Shown in pieces: positions 1-7,300 of a stretch of DNA of 64,000 nt. The notes below the pieces were generated by a model that saw only the letters and a list, made by a program, of their open reading frames with translations, did not search any database and was not told the DNA's origin. Both the position numbers and the translations under genes were made by a program. Numbering within the stretch: the first letter of the stretch is position 1; each line of letters begins with the position of its first letter. This DNA comes from Candidatus Bathyarchaeia archaeon. GTDB taxonomy: Archaea > Thermoproteota > Bathyarchaeia > Bathyarchaeales > Bathycorpusculaceae. The stretch is from NCBI GenBank assembly GCA_038880555.1, contig JAVZRN010000002.1, forward strand, positions 1-64,000, in the 5' to 3' direction.

Positions 1-127
1 CCTCCGCCCTTTTAACGTCGCCATTAACTTCAACCAGCAAATTGGGACTCTTCACTCTCTTCAAAACTTTAATGCCGTATTTGAAACCGCGCTCCTTTAG
101 ATATTCAATCAAACTTCTTTTCAACAT
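1..127 (-). CDS. Unidentified protein, partial at the left edge
   Basis: An open frame starts at an ATG at 125-127 and runs off the left edge with no stop, giving 42 residues that begin MLKRSLIEYLKERGFKYG and end ...VEVNGDVKRAE. GGTG and GGAG lie just before the ATG. The fragment is basic and looks like a small alpha/beta domain, but I do not recognise a family. A perfect 30-bp palindrome lies 18 bases upstream and probably belongs to its promoter. It is oriented like the radA-like operon behind it. Confidence 0.5.
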   Translation of the reverse strand, partial: MLKRSLIEYLKERGFKYGIKVLKRVKSPNLLVEVNGDVKRAE

Positions 128-145
128 CTCCTACACCAACAACGC

Positions 146-175
146 CAACATACTATACCCGGGTATAGTATGTTG
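146..175. promoter_or_regulatory. Perfect 30-bp palindrome
   Basis: The arm CAACATACTATACCC at 146-160 is followed with no spacer by its exact reverse complement at 161-175. It lies between the stop of the radA-like gene at 219 and the start of the partial minus-strand gene at 127. The position suggests an operator (TATA-like TACTATAC lies inside it) for the partial gene. A recombination site or a hairpin at the end of the radA-like transcript are alternatives. Confidence 0.6.
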
Positions 176-218
176 AGGTTTGCCGCTTTTCCGAAAAGGG
201 GCAGAAATTGGGCTTTTT

Positions 219-1220
219 CTAGCCTGCATCTTCTATTCCCCTTTCAGTTATCCTTATGGTTCTGCTCTGTCGTGGAAGGTAGCTTGAGTCTATTAACGTG
301 GCTATGCTGACGTTTGGCTTGTCCGTTTCTTGTAGGTATATGCGGTTGTTGGCTCCATAAGCCATGACGTAGCCGCCTATAGGCGGCCTCAAAAACTCCG
401 GCCTCGTTGTGTACTGGGCTACTGGGGTTGCCTGAACCTGGTTTGTGACGAGGACAGCCATGTCATAAGCCCTTGCCAATTTTATTAGCAGGCCTATGGC
501 GTAGTTCAGCTTCTGCTGCCTTGGGCATAACAGCTCGCGTCCAGGATACTCCCTTCTAAAAGGGGATACGAAACTGTCAATGGCCAAGTAGCGGACGCCT
601 TTTTCTTTGATGAACTTGTGGGCTGTTTCAAGGGTTGCTATAAGGTCTGAGGATGAGGGAACCCTCCGCAGGTGAATGGGGCTTATTGCCTCGTCTGGGT
701 CAAGCATCCTCGCCTTTGCGATTTGGCGTATTCGGGTTACGCTTAGGGTGGCCTCCGTGTCCAAGATTAGAACGTCTCCGCCTAAGGCTTTAGGCGCTAA
801 AACGGATGTTGTGTAGACAAGCTCTGTTTTGCCGCAGGCGTAGCTTCCACAAACCTCAGTAATCTCCTGAGTCCTTATACCGCCGCCCAAAATCTCGTCA
901 AGAGCCCTTGAGCCCGTCGGAATTGTTTTGCGCCTAAGCTCTTCCTCGTAAAGCTCTTTAGCCGACATTATGCGGATGTCAAGTTTGCTTCGCGCCTCCC
1001 TTATGAGAGCCTCAGCCTTATCGAGGCTAAAACCCATTCTCTCTCCGATTCTTTGAAATAGAAAGTGGGGCACCTCAGCAGCAATCGACTCAACCGTGTA
1101 ATAACCCGCTTCCTTAAGCAGAGCTGCAAACTCCGGCGTTACACCTTTAAGCTTTAGAAGGGGATCCCTAAACTCTTCGAACTCGCACTCGCTTATTTGA
1201 CTAACAGCTTCACTCAACAC
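219..1220 (-). CDS. RadA-like recombinase paralogue (divergent)
   Basis: RecA/Rad51-superfamily ATPase of about 333 residues. It has an N-terminal helix-hairpin-helix region (LLKLKGVTPEFAALLKEAGY), a Walker A loop GSYACGKT, a Walker B strand YLAIDS, the RQQKLN motif and the strand VLVTNQVQ near loop L2. It differs from the canonical RadA at 3041-4021: DTEATLS replaces DTEGTF, and the SDHQ motif is lost. I chose the GTG at 1218-1220 because GGGGGG lies five bases upstream and because it overlaps the stop of the preceding small gene, which suggests translational coupling. It is the last gene of a minus-strand run of four starting near 1843. A role in recombination or in modulating RadA is inferred; it may be a RadB/RadC-like paralogue. 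Confidence 0.85.
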   Translation of the reverse strand: MLSEAVSQISECEFEEFRDPLLKLKGVTPEFAALLKEAGYYTVESIAAEVPHFLFQRIGERMGFSLDKAEALIREARSKLDIRIMSAKELYEEELRRKTIPTGSRALDEILGGGIRTQEITEVCGSYACGKTELVYTTSVLAPKALGGDVLILDTEATLSVTRIRQIAKARMLDPDEAISPIHLRRVPSSSDLIATLETAHKFIKEKGVRYLAIDSFVSPFRREYPGRELLCPRQQKLNYAIGLLIKLARAYDMAVLVTNQVQATPVAQYTTRPEFLRPPIGGYVMAYGANNRIYLQETDKPNVSIATLIDSSYLPRQSRTIRITERGIEDAG

Positions 1221-1371
1221 ATTTCCCCCCTTCAAGCCTCTTTTCCAAAAACTCCTTGACAGCCATGCAAACAAGGGAGCTTATCGACCTGCCTGTTTCA
1301 CGGCTTAAATCCTCAAGCCTCTCAAGGTCTTCACGGTCGATGGAGGCTGAAACCTTTACTTTGCGTGTCAT
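1210..1371 (-). CDS. Ribbon-helix-helix (CopG-type) protein, 53 aa
   Basis: The ATG at 1369-1371 follows GGGTGG. The 53-residue product starts MTRKVKVSASIDREDLERL, carries the typical SRETGRSISSLV turn before the second helix, and ends KCVE. The pattern beta strand, helix, GRS turn, helix is that of ribbon-helix-helix DNA-binding proteins, which act as dimers. Its TGA at 1210-1212 overlaps the radA-like start by about ten bases, so the two are probably coupled. It resembles the protein at 1963-2109. It may be an autoregulator of this operon; that is inference. Confidence 0.75.
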   Translation of the reverse strand: MTRKVKVSASIDREDLERLEDLSRETGRSISSLVCMAVKEFLEKRLEGGKCVE

Positions 1372-1383
1372 AGAACCACCCTT

Positions 1384-1674
1384 TTAGATGCTTACTGGAA
1401 CCATTTCCAGAATGAGCCGGCGAATGTCTCCAAAGCTGAGTTTTGGATACTTGCCGTGAATCCACTCTGCAAGCCAGGCTAGCTCATTGCGAATAAACTC
1501 TCGGTCTTCCTCAGAAACCACGCTTGCTGACGATTTCTGCCAATCCTTCAACTCTTTAACAAGTTCTTCCGGCTCCAGACATTGCTTGCCTTTATCTTTC
1601 ATGTATTCAACAAATTTTTGGGGCAAGTCTAGAAGGCCAGAATCTGTGATTCTTCTTGGTAGGCTTCCGCCCAT
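1384..1674 (-). CDS. Unidentified 96-aa protein in the radA-like operon
   Basis: The ATG at 1672-1674 sits one base after the stop of the upstream ribbon-helix-helix gene, and the stop at 1384 lies 12 bases before the next ATG, so it fits tightly in an operon. The product looks largely helical, with charged stretches such as LEPEELVKELKDWQK and SEEDREFIRNELAWLAEW. No family or catalytic motif is recognised. Confidence 0.6.
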   Translation of the reverse strand: MGGSLPRRITDSGLLDLPQKFVEYMKDKGKQCLEPEELVKELKDWQKSSASVVSEEDREFIRNELAWLAEWIHGKYPKLSFGDIRRLILEMVPVSI

Positions 1675-1675
1675 G

Positions 1676-1843
1676 TTATCGGGCCTCCCTTGCGAGGTGC
1701 TTTTCGAAGTACTCGTTGATGATGAGCCGTAGAACCTCGGTGTTGTTTGTCAGGCCCTTGGCGCTTTTTATGCGTAGGAAGCGGGTTCTAACTTCGCCTT
1801 TCAGCTTAACGCGGATGTCCAGTATGCTTTTGCCTTCAGACAT
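1676..1843 (-). CDS. Ribbon-helix-helix protein, 55 aa
   Basis: Small DNA-binding-type protein with a beta strand (ILDIRVKLKGEV), the FLRIKSAKGLTNNTEVLR segment and a second helix LIINEYFEKH. The same layout recurs in the proteins at 2204-2404 and 2407-2586, so the three form a paralogue set. An in-frame start at 1882 is possible, but the ATG at 1841-1843 matches the N-terminus of the paralogues, so I prefer it. No clear Shine-Dalgarno is seen; a TATA-like TTTATATT at about 1880-1890 on the minus strand would suit a short leader. It is the first gene of the minus-strand operon and faces the plus-strand gene at 1963. Confidence 0.7.
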   Translation of the reverse strand: MSEGKSILDIRVKLKGEVRTRFLRIKSAKGLTNNTEVLRLIINEYFEKHLAREAR

Positions 1844-1962
1844 ATTTATCCACACAGTATAGTTTTTTGTGGCTTTTTGCAATATAAAACTTTTGATAGT
1901 TGCAAAAAGTGGAAAAACTTATAAACAAATAGCTTCAAATACATTATTTGAAGGTGGAGCGT

Positions 1963-2109
1963 ATGGCGAGAAAGAGGGGAGTAACAGTATTCCTCGACCC
2001 AGAAGACCTCAAGTTTCTGAAAAAGAAGAACAGCGAAACTGGACGCAGCCTCTCAACGCTTATCCGCGAAGCCGTAAAAAACTGGATCAGGATGGAGAAG
2101 GCGAAATGA
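1963..2109 (+). CDS. Ribbon-helix-helix (CopG-type) protein, 48 aa
   Basis: ATG at 1963 is preceded by GAAGGTGGAGC. The product begins MARKRGVTVFLDPEDLKFL and contains SETGRSLSTLIREAV, the classic turn and second helix of the CopG family. It shares this signature with the protein at 1210-1371. The plus-strand promoter region (1890-1960, AT-rich) is shared with the divergent gene at 1843, a usual arrangement for autoregulated DNA-binding proteins. Confidence 0.75.
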   Translation: MARKRGVTVFLDPEDLKFLKKKNSETGRSLSTLIREAVKNWIRMEKAK

Positions 2110-2176
2110 GCATAACGCTAAGAAGCCTTAAATATGGGGTGGGCTATACCTTGAAGGTCGTGTGTCAAATGTACAC

Positions 2177-2191
2177 ATTTTGCGACAAAAT
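2177..2191. promoter_or_regulatory. Short inverted repeat before an RHH gene
   Basis: ATTTTG and CAAAAT flank the three bases CGA at 2177-2191, directly before GGTGGGG and the ATG at 2204. TGTGT...ACACA lies just upstream. Ribbon-helix-helix dimers bind such short repeats, so this may be an autoregulatory operator; support is positional only. Confidence 0.3.
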
Positions 2192-2203
2192 GGTGGGGTC
2201 TTA

Positions 2204-2404
2204 ATGGCTAAGGGCTCAAAGGAAGGGGAAGTTTTAAAGGTTTACTTGAGGGCTGAGGGCGAAATTGCAGAACGCTTCCTAAAGATTAAGGAGCATTTGG
2301 GGCTCAAAAACTACACTGAGGTTATCCGCGCATTGATAAACGATTACTGGAGAGAACACGAAGAGGAGATAAGGAAAAGCCTAAAATCGTCAAGAAAGGC
2401 TTAG
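2204..2404 (+). CDS. Ribbon-helix-helix protein, 66 aa
   Basis: Paralogue of the proteins at 1676-1843 and 2407-2586: strand VLKVYLRAEGEI, first helix AERFLKIKEHLGLKNYTEV, second helix IRALINDYWREHEEEI, then a basic tail. The ATG at 2204 is preceded by GGTGGGG at 2192-2198. A GTG at 2162 is in frame, but the extra residues look unlike the family. The stop is two bases from the convergent stop of the next gene. Confidence 0.75.
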   Translation: MAKGSKEGEVLKVYLRAEGEIAERFLKIKEHLGLKNYTEVIRALINDYWREHEEEIRKSLKSSRKA

Positions 2405-2406
2405 CG

Positions 2407-2586
2407 TTAAACAGCCTCGTCTTGCCTTTTATTTCCAGCCAATTTCTTCTCAAAGTATTCGTTGATCATAAGCCTAAGAACCTCTTCGTCCGCCAGCCCC
2501 TTGAACCTTTTAATCTCAAGGAATCTGTCCTTCACCTTCCCTTTCAAAGCAGCCCGTATTTCTAAAGCCCTGTTCTCCCCAGCCAT
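2407..2586 (-). CDS. Ribbon-helix-helix protein, 59 aa
   Basis: Third member of the local set: ALEIRAALKGKVKDRFLEI, then RFKGLADEEVLRLMINEYF. It is closest to the protein at 1676-1843 (both have INEYFEK). Two in-frame ATGs exist at 2592 and 2586; GGTGA spacing favours 2586. It converges on the plus-strand paralogue ending at 2404, suggesting an inverted local duplication. Confidence 0.7.
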   Translation of the reverse strand: MAGENRALEIRAALKGKVKDRFLEIKRFKGLADEEVLRLMINEYFEKKLAGNKRQDEAV

Positions 2587-2734
2587 TCCCATTCACCGCC
2601 ATGGCATGCCAAAACAGGATCCATGGAAACCACTAATTAAATTAATGAACAAGTTTTTGTAGGCCGAAGCCGCGGGTAAAATGTTTCTGCCTGCAGAAAC
2701 GCCTATAAGCGCAAATTTTTCGGCCAGCGCATAT

Positions 2735-3019
2735 TTAAGCCTGATTTGCATTTTCATGTAAAAATTCAGCTCCAATAAGCCTTTCAGGTGTTGGTTTTTC
2801 TCGGGTGTTGTTCGGCGTGCAGAAACGTTTTCTCGGGGTTAAAGCTATGACTAGACAGCCGTCCTTCAAGCTTATTTCAATGTCTAAATCCTGCCCTATG
2901 AAGGGCTTGACTGTTTTGTGGAATTTGTGTGGGATGTCCAGCGATAGGCGTTCATACTCGTAGGCGTATTTGCCGCCGAGATACCGTTTTCTCGAGAGCC
3001 TGCGCTGAATCCTAACCAA
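2735..3019 (-). CDS. Small basic protein, possible AbrB/SpoVT-like fold
   Basis: The 94-residue product has a very basic N-terminus (VRIQRRLSRKRYLGGKY), then LSLDIPHKFHKTVKPFIG and DLDIEISLKDGCLVIALTPR. Strand, IP turn, short helix and two strands resemble a swapped-hairpin AbrB-type DNA-binding domain, but the match is weak. TTG at 3017-3019 follows GAGGTGAAGG. It lies 21 bases downstream of radA and is probably cotranscribed with it. Confidence 0.5.
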   Translation of the reverse strand: MVRIQRRLSRKRYLGGKYAYEYERLSLDIPHKFHKTVKPFIGQDLDIEISLKDGCLVIALTPRKRFCTPNNTREKPTPERLIGAEFLHENANQA

Positions 3020-3040
3020 ACCTTCACCTCTAGGATCCGC

Positions 3041-4021
3041 CTATTCCTCCTTTTCTGCTTCCTCAGCCTTTTCTTCTGGCGCGTCTTCTATGCCCTTAGA
3101 TGTTATGCGGAAAATGCATTCGCCCTCTGGCAGGCATGGAGAGTCAAAGACTCTTGCAATGCGTTTACCCTCGCCCTTAGCCCGCCTTAGCCAAACCCTT
3201 GTGGTGGATGCATGGGCTAGGATGTTGCCTCCAGCCGGCCTATCTGCCGCTTGGCCTCCCCATTGGGGTGTTGGATCCGACTGGGCTTGGTTTGTTACTA
3301 CTACGGCTAGGTTTAGGATTTCAGCCAAGCGCAATAGCTTGTGCATATAAAGGTTTAGTTTTTGTTGTCTGTCGGCTAGTGTTTCCCTTCCTAGGTATTC
3401 GCCTCTAAAATGGGATATGACTGAGTCCACAACTACGAGTTTTACGTTTTCTTCTGCGCATTTTTCGAAGGCATTGTCCAGCAGGAACATTTGATGGTCT
3501 GAGGTGTAAACCCTTGAGAGTATTATGTTGTGGAGTGTTTGGCCTGGATTCAAGCCGTTTTCTGCTGCTATTTGGTAAACGCGGTTGGAGCTGAACGTTC
3601 CTTCGGTATCAAAGTAAAGTACGTTTCCGCCTAGGCCGCCCTGTTCTGGTTTAAGCTGGGCTGTAACGCAAAGCATTAGACAAAGCTGGGTTTTTCCGGA
3701 ACCATACTGTCCCACGAGCTCTGTTATAGCCTGGGTTTCTATGCCGCCGCCCAAAAGAGCGTCAAGGGCCTTGCTCCCAGTCGTGCATCTCAAGCGTTTT
3801 TTGGTCATTTCCCAGTGCTCGTAGGCTGTTATGAACCTGCAGCCTAAAAGCTCCCTTGCAGCCTCAACAATTCGCTGGGCTGCTTCAAGCTTCTCATAGC
3901 CAGCCTTCTCCTTAACCTCCCTTGCGGGGGTGACAGCTAAAGTTTCAACGTTTGCGAAGCCCGCGTCCCTAAGCCTTTTGGCTATGGATTTGCCTACGCC
4001 TGGAATCTGCTCTAACTCCAC
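3041..4021 (-). CDS. radA: DNA repair and recombination protein RadA
   Basis: Archaeal Rad51-family recombinase that forms filaments on single-stranded DNA and drives strand exchange. It has an N-terminal helix-hairpin-helix domain (ELEQIPGVGKSIAKRL), Walker A GQYGSGKT at about residues 104-111, YFDTEGTF, the SDHQM motif, Walker B LVVVDS, GEYLGRETLADRQQKLN and VVVTNQAQ before loop L2. All key motifs are intact, unlike in the paralogue at 219-1220. I chose GTG at 4019-4021 (about 326 residues, usual for RadA) because GGAGGG lies six bases upstream. Its start overlaps the stop of the zinc-ribbon gene upstream, so it is in an operon starting at 4444 behind an operator-like palindrome. The acidic tail (EEKAEEAEKEE) is unusual. 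Confidence 0.93.
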   Translation of the reverse strand: MELEQIPGVGKSIAKRLRDAGFANVETLAVTPAREVKEKAGYEKLEAAQRIVEAARELLGCRFITAYEHWEMTKKRLRCTTGSKALDALLGGGIETQAITELVGQYGSGKTQLCLMLCVTAQLKPEQGGLGGNVLYFDTEGTFSSNRVYQIAAENGLNPGQTLHNIILSRVYTSDHQMFLLDNAFEKCAEENVKLVVVDSVISHFRGEYLGRETLADRQQKLNLYMHKLLRLAEILNLAVVVTNQAQSDPTPQWGGQAADRPAGGNILAHASTTRVWLRRAKGEGKRIARVFDSPCLPEGECIFRITSKGIEDAPEEKAEEAEKEE

Positions 4022-4197
4022 GGCCGACCCTCCTTTGAATGTGCGGACTCGCCCCACTCTATGTCGGTGTCGGCTATTTTGCTCCAGCAACGCCTGCAAA
4101 TGGGCAACCTATCCCCTTTATAGAGTATGAACACTTCAATGTCCGTGTTCCTGCATTTCCCGTTCCACGGGTTCCTGCAATGCTCAGCCTTGGACAC
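4012..4197 (-). CDS. Small zinc-ribbon-like protein, 61 aa
   Basis: Contains CRNPWNGKC and, 20 residues on, CRRC, which together could hold one zinc ion. The GTG at 4195-4197 is preceded by AGGAGG at about ten bases, so I prefer it to the in-frame ATG codons further upstream. The stop overlaps the radA start, and the gene before it overlaps its start, so all three are coupled. Zinc ribbons of this size often bind nucleic acids or a partner protein; a link with RadA is inferred from position only. Confidence 0.6.
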   Translation of the reverse strand: MSKAEHCRNPWNGKCRNTDIEVFILYKGDRLPICRRCWSKIADTDIEWGESAHSKEGRPWS

Positions 4198-4444
4198 GTG
4201 CTCCACTCCTCCTAGTTGTTTTCCAGCCGTTGCCATGTAAATCGGCTCTAACAAACTCTTTAACCAGTTCAGCTTGGTGATTTTGCAGGAACTCTTCTAG
4301 GGCTTCTTTCCGGCTTTGCCAGCTATACTCATGGCTTGTAAATTTGCCCCAATAATGCGGATATCTGTGCACGAGTTCTAGGAGAAGCTTACGCTGGAGA
4401 ACCGACAAGCCCTCAAGCTCCAAATTCAAAGCTTTAGAGAGCAT
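4184..4444 (-). CDS. Unidentified 86-aa protein, first gene of the radA operon
   Basis: ATG at 4442-4444 lies behind TTTTTTATACG and an inverted repeat that overlaps the likely transcription start. The product looks helical (LQRKLLLELVHRYPHYW, SRKEALEEFLQNHQAEL) and could be a small helix-turn-helix or adaptor protein, but no family is recognised. It overlaps the following zinc-ribbon gene. Confidence 0.5.
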   Translation of the reverse strand: MLSKALNLELEGLSVLQRKLLLELVHRYPHYWGKFTSHEYSWQSRKEALEEFLQNHQAELVKEFVRADLHGNGWKTTRRSGARVQG

Positions 4445-4459
4445 TAGCGTTCAGCCTCC

Positions 4460-4500
4460 AACCGCAAATTATGCGGTTCATGGAAAAGCGTATAAAAAAG
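4460..4500 (-). promoter_or_regulatory. Promoter with inverted-repeat operator, copy 1
   Basis: On the minus strand CTTTTTTATACG (4489-4500) is a TATA box, and 12 bases further AACCGCA / TGCGGTT arms (4460-4466 and 4472-4478) span the expected transcription start of the radA operon. A near copy lies at 7253-7300. Repressor binding here would block initiation. Confidence 0.6.
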
Positions 4501-4603
4501 CAGCGGCGAATCGACCCTTTCAAGCAGTGGAGAGAGTTGAGTTAAAGTGAAATAAAAGCCCAAAGAGTGCGTTAATCTTAAATCTGATGCGCCTTAAACT
4601 TTA

Positions 4604-4873
4604 ATGTGGGCTTTGTTGACTGAAAAACCTGAGGAAGAAAGGCTTCCAGTTTCTGAGAAAGTTAAGGTTTTGCGTTTTCAAACCTTGTTTAAGGGTGGAA
4701 GGTGGTGGGCTGCCGCAGGCTTGTTCGAGGCTTTTGGAAGAAAACACATAGCCCTATACCTATGGTTTAAGCGTGGAGACTCCTGGAAAAGACGGCAAAA
4801 GTTTGTTTTCAGGTCTAGGGAGGAGTGGGAGAAAGCCAAAAAGGCCATTGAAAGCCTTGCAGCGGAGCTATAG
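4604..4873 (+). CDS. Unidentified 89-aa basic, aromatic protein before the Hef-like helicase
   Basis: ATG at 4604 has no Shine-Dalgarno, but TTAAATC-type TATA sequence lies about 25 bases upstream, so it may be leaderless. The product has many basic and aromatic residues (FKGGRWWAAAGLFEAF, WFKRGDSWKRRQKFVF) and a charged C-terminal helix. This composition suits a single-stranded nucleic-acid binder, but no family is recognised. The stop is three bases before the helicase start, so the two are surely cotranscribed and may work together. Confidence 0.6.
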   Translation: MWALLTEKPEEERLPVSEKVKVLRFQTLFKGGRWWAAAGLFEAFGRKHIALYLWFKRGDSWKRRQKFVFRSREEWEKAKKAIESLAAEL

Positions 4874-4876
4874 ACC

Positions 4877-6757
4877 ATGCTGGCCGAGAAACGCTATGTC
4901 TGGCATCCGCTGTTAAAGGAGGAAGCCGTAGAGGATAGGCTTTACCAGAACAGGATTCTGGAAAGAGCCCGCCAGTGTAACACGCTTGTTGTTTTACCGA
5001 CAGCCCTCGGAAAAACAGTGATAGCCCTACTACTGGCGATAGAAAAGGCTGAGGAGGGCAAAATATTCTTTTTAGCGCCCACACGGCCTCTTGTCCAGCA
5101 GCACTACCAAACCTTTCTCGACAAAACATGGTTTGACGAAGCCGAACTAGCCCTTGTCACTGGGCGTTATCCACCAAACCATAGAACCGCTCTATACAAT
5201 AGGGCGAAGGTTGTTTTTGCTACTCCGCAGTGTGTTTGGAACGATTTGAAAAGCGGGCTTTTAAGGCTTGACAATGTTTCGCTCATAATTTTTGATGAGG
5301 CTCATAGGGCTAGGGGAAACTACGCCTACGTTGGCATAGCCACCTACTACTTTAGACAGTGCAGAAAGCCCCTAGTTCTGGGTTTGACAGCCTCTCCAGG
5401 AGGAAGCGAAGAAAAGATAGCTGAAGTTTGCAGGAATTTGGGCATAGCAGCCATAGAGCACCGAACAGACGAGGATAAGGACGTTAAGCCCTACATCCAG
5501 CCCATAGAGGTTGAGTGGCGAAGGGTTAAGCCTCCAGAACAGTATTTGGCTGTTAGGGATAGGCTTAGGCAGATGCTTGTTGAACGCGTTAAGGGGCTAC
5601 AAGCCTTAGGCGTTTTAACAGACAAGCAGCCAGCCTTCATTACTAGGCGGGACCTCGTTGAGCTTAACGAAGAATTGCAGCGTAGGCTTGGAGGCGGAGA
5701 AGGCGGATACCTATACCAGCTTAAAGTGGAAGCCACAGCAGCCCTAAGCATAGCCCACATGATAGAGCTAATAGAATCCCAAGGCCCAGAAACTCTAGAA
5801 GCGTTCATTGAAAAGTCTCTAAGGCGTATGGCTATGGAGGGAAGCAAAGGCCACAAATCAATCCTAAACGATCCGCTTTTTATAGAGGCTAGAAGATCGC
5901 TTAGAAGCTGCATGGCAACACAAAACCCGAAAGTAAATGAGCTTGTCAAAGTTTTGGAGGCGCAGCTTCAAGCCAAGCCTGACTCGAGGCTTATCGTTTT
6001 TACACAGTACCGCGACACAGTAAACACTCTTCTAAAAAACCTAAACAACAATTCTAGGCTTAAGGTTGAACGTTTCGTTGGTCAAGGCGAGAGGGAAGGC
6101 GATCCAGGAATGAGCCAAGAACAACAGCGTGAGGTCCTTGAAAAGCTTAGAAATGGCGAAACAAACGTTTTGGTGGCCACAAGCATAGCCGAGGAGGGCT
6201 TAGACATTCCGGAAGTGGACCACGTAGTCTTCTATGAGCCTGTTCCAAGCGAGATACGCTACATACAACGCAGGGGCAGAACAGGAAGACGCGTAGCAGG
6301 AAAAGTAACAATACTCATAGCCGAAGATACAGTTGACGAGGCCTTCTACTGGTCAAGCATTTCAAGAGCCAGAAAAATGAAGCGCATAATAAGCCAACTA
6401 AACAGGAAACTGCCAGAGCTACTAAAGGAGAAAGCTACGCCAACCGTAACTCTAATGGACTACCAGCCCCAAACAAAGCAAGCCACTGCAAGCACCCAGA
6501 CGCTTCAGGCGCAGGCAGAGGCTATGCCCAAGAAAGAGCTTTGGAAACCCCAAACAATACAGACGAAAGGCCTAAGCCAAGCCTTGAAATGGCTTATGGA
6601 AAACCTTCCAAACCAAACAATCCCAATAGAAGAAATAGTCAAACGCGCCTACGAAGAGGAAGGCCTAGAAAAGGCGGCTGTTGAGACAGCCATATGGCGT
6701 CTAACACAGCAAGGCCAAATATACCATCCAGAAGCAGGAAAAATAAGAAAACTGTAA
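4877..6757 (+). CDS. Hef/FANCM-like superfamily 2 helicase without nuclease domain
   Basis: 626 residues. Helicase motifs: LPTALGKT (about 40-47), APTRPL, DEAH (140-143), TASPG (171-175), then an inserted helical domain, TSIAEEGLDIP and QRRGRTGR (464-471). This matches archaeal Hef and eukaryal FANCM, which remodel stalled replication forks. Euryarchaeal Hef proteins carry a C-terminal XPF nuclease; here a Gln/Thr-rich linker (about 525-560) leads instead to a winged-helix-like domain (565-626, IPIEEIVKRAYEEEGLEKAA ... IYHPEAGKIRKL) resembling the C-terminus of archaeal MCM. It follows the 89-aa gene by three bases. Confidence 0.88.
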   Translation: MLAEKRYVWHPLLKEEAVEDRLYQNRILERARQCNTLVVLPTALGKTVIALLLAIEKAEEGKIFFLAPTRPLVQQHYQTFLDKTWFDEAELALVTGRYPPNHRTALYNRAKVVFATPQCVWNDLKSGLLRLDNVSLIIFDEAHRARGNYAYVGIATYYFRQCRKPLVLGLTASPGGSEEKIAEVCRNLGIAAIEHRTDEDKDVKPYIQPIEVEWRRVKPPEQYLAVRDRLRQMLVERVKGLQALGVLTDKQPAFITRRDLVELNEELQRRLGGGEGGYLYQLKVEATAALSIAHMIELIESQGPETLEAFIEKSLRRMAMEGSKGHKSILNDPLFIEARRSLRSCMATQNPKVNELVKVLEAQLQAKPDSRLIVFTQYRDTVNTLLKNLNNNSRLKVERFVGQGEREGDPGMSQEQQREVLEKLRNGETNVLVATSIAEEGLDIPEVDHVVFYEPVPSEIRYIQRRGRTGRRVAGKVTILIAEDTVDEAFYWSSISRARKMKRIISQLNRKLPELLKEKATPTVTLMDYQPQTKQATASTQTLQAQAEAMPKKELWKPQTIQTKGLSQALKWLMENLPNQTIPIEEIVKRAYEEEGLEKAAVETAIWRLTQQGQIYHPEAGKIRKL

Positions 6758-6816
6758 AAAGAGCCAGAAGGATGACCATTATCGAAAATGGTTTGGTTTG
6801 TAGAAATATAATTTTT

Positions 6817-7080
6817 CTATGATTCAGCTTTGATTTTAGGTTGAAATTTGTCGCAAGGTTTCGAATAAAAAGGCGCTTCTGGGGTCCATCGCACGTTCGC
6901 GCCAAGTGAACAGGCAGATGTCCCAATCAATGCACAATCACAACATCGTAAACCGCGAGGTGCATCATGTTTATTGTGGTAGTATTCAAGTTTTGAACCG
7001 CAGAAAGGACAAATTTTACGCTTACCTTTGAAGTCACCATAATAGAAAAATTCATCACATTCTCGACAATATAGAGGCAT
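6817..7080 (-). CDS. Zinc-ribbon protein, 87 aa
   Basis: Begins MPLYCRECDEFFYYGDFKG and has CPFCGSK, forming one C-x2-C / C-x2-C ribbon, then a second cysteine group (LRCCDCALIGTSAC ... PCDKF). GGGAG precedes the ATG at 7078-7080. Double-ribbon proteins like this usually bind nucleic acid or an iron-sulfur or zinc centre. Function unknown. A promoter-like copy of the radA operon operator lies about 170 bases upstream in the right orientation to drive it. Confidence 0.6.
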   Translation of the reverse strand: MPLYCRECDEFFYYGDFKGKRKICPFCGSKLEYYHNKHDAPRGLRCCDCALIGTSACSLGANVRWTPEAPFYSKPCDKFQPKIKAES

Positions 7081-7252
7081 TTATTTTCTCCCTTTTCTGT
7101 TATCCCTTTGGAACGCTCTTTCCTTTAAATCAGTTATAAGGCGGGTTAAAATAGTTTGCCATGAAAACGTTCACGCCAATTTTTGGAAGGTGTTGAAAGT
7201 GAAAAAATGTCTTCCTCCTCTCACAGCGTCTCCGTTCAGTTTCTAAGCATTC

Positions 7253-7300
7253 AACCGCAAAATTAGCGGTTCATTGGCGCTTCATGTAAGCGGGTATAAA
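7253..7300 (-). promoter_or_regulatory. Promoter with inverted-repeat operator, copy 2 (within a 390-bp gene-free stretch)
   Basis: AACCGC (7253-7258), seven bases, GCGGTT (7266-7271) and TTTTTATACCCG on the minus strand (TATA at 7294-7301) repeat the module at 4460-4500, including the CAT after the palindrome and similar bases upstream of the TATA box. The palindrome is 11 bases further from the TATA box than in copy 1, one helical turn. Between 7081 and 7470 I find no convincing gene; only tiny frames follow this promoter before 7080. Confidence 0.55.

Noticed and set aside
1869..2204. Plus-strand 111-codon frame
   Set aside because: It reads through the 48-aa RHH gene at 1963-2109 in another frame; the RHH signature in the correct frame is far stronger.
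2683..2700. Inverted repeat GTTTCTGC-CT-GCAGAAAC as an operator
   Set aside because: It lies in the spacer after the AbrB-like gene, far from either neighbouring start, and no promoter element accompanies it.
2593..2775. Minus-strand open frame of 60 codons
   Set aside because: Overlaps the end of the AbrB-like gene, has no ribosome-binding site and no recognisable pattern; its 3' part is AT-rich spacer.
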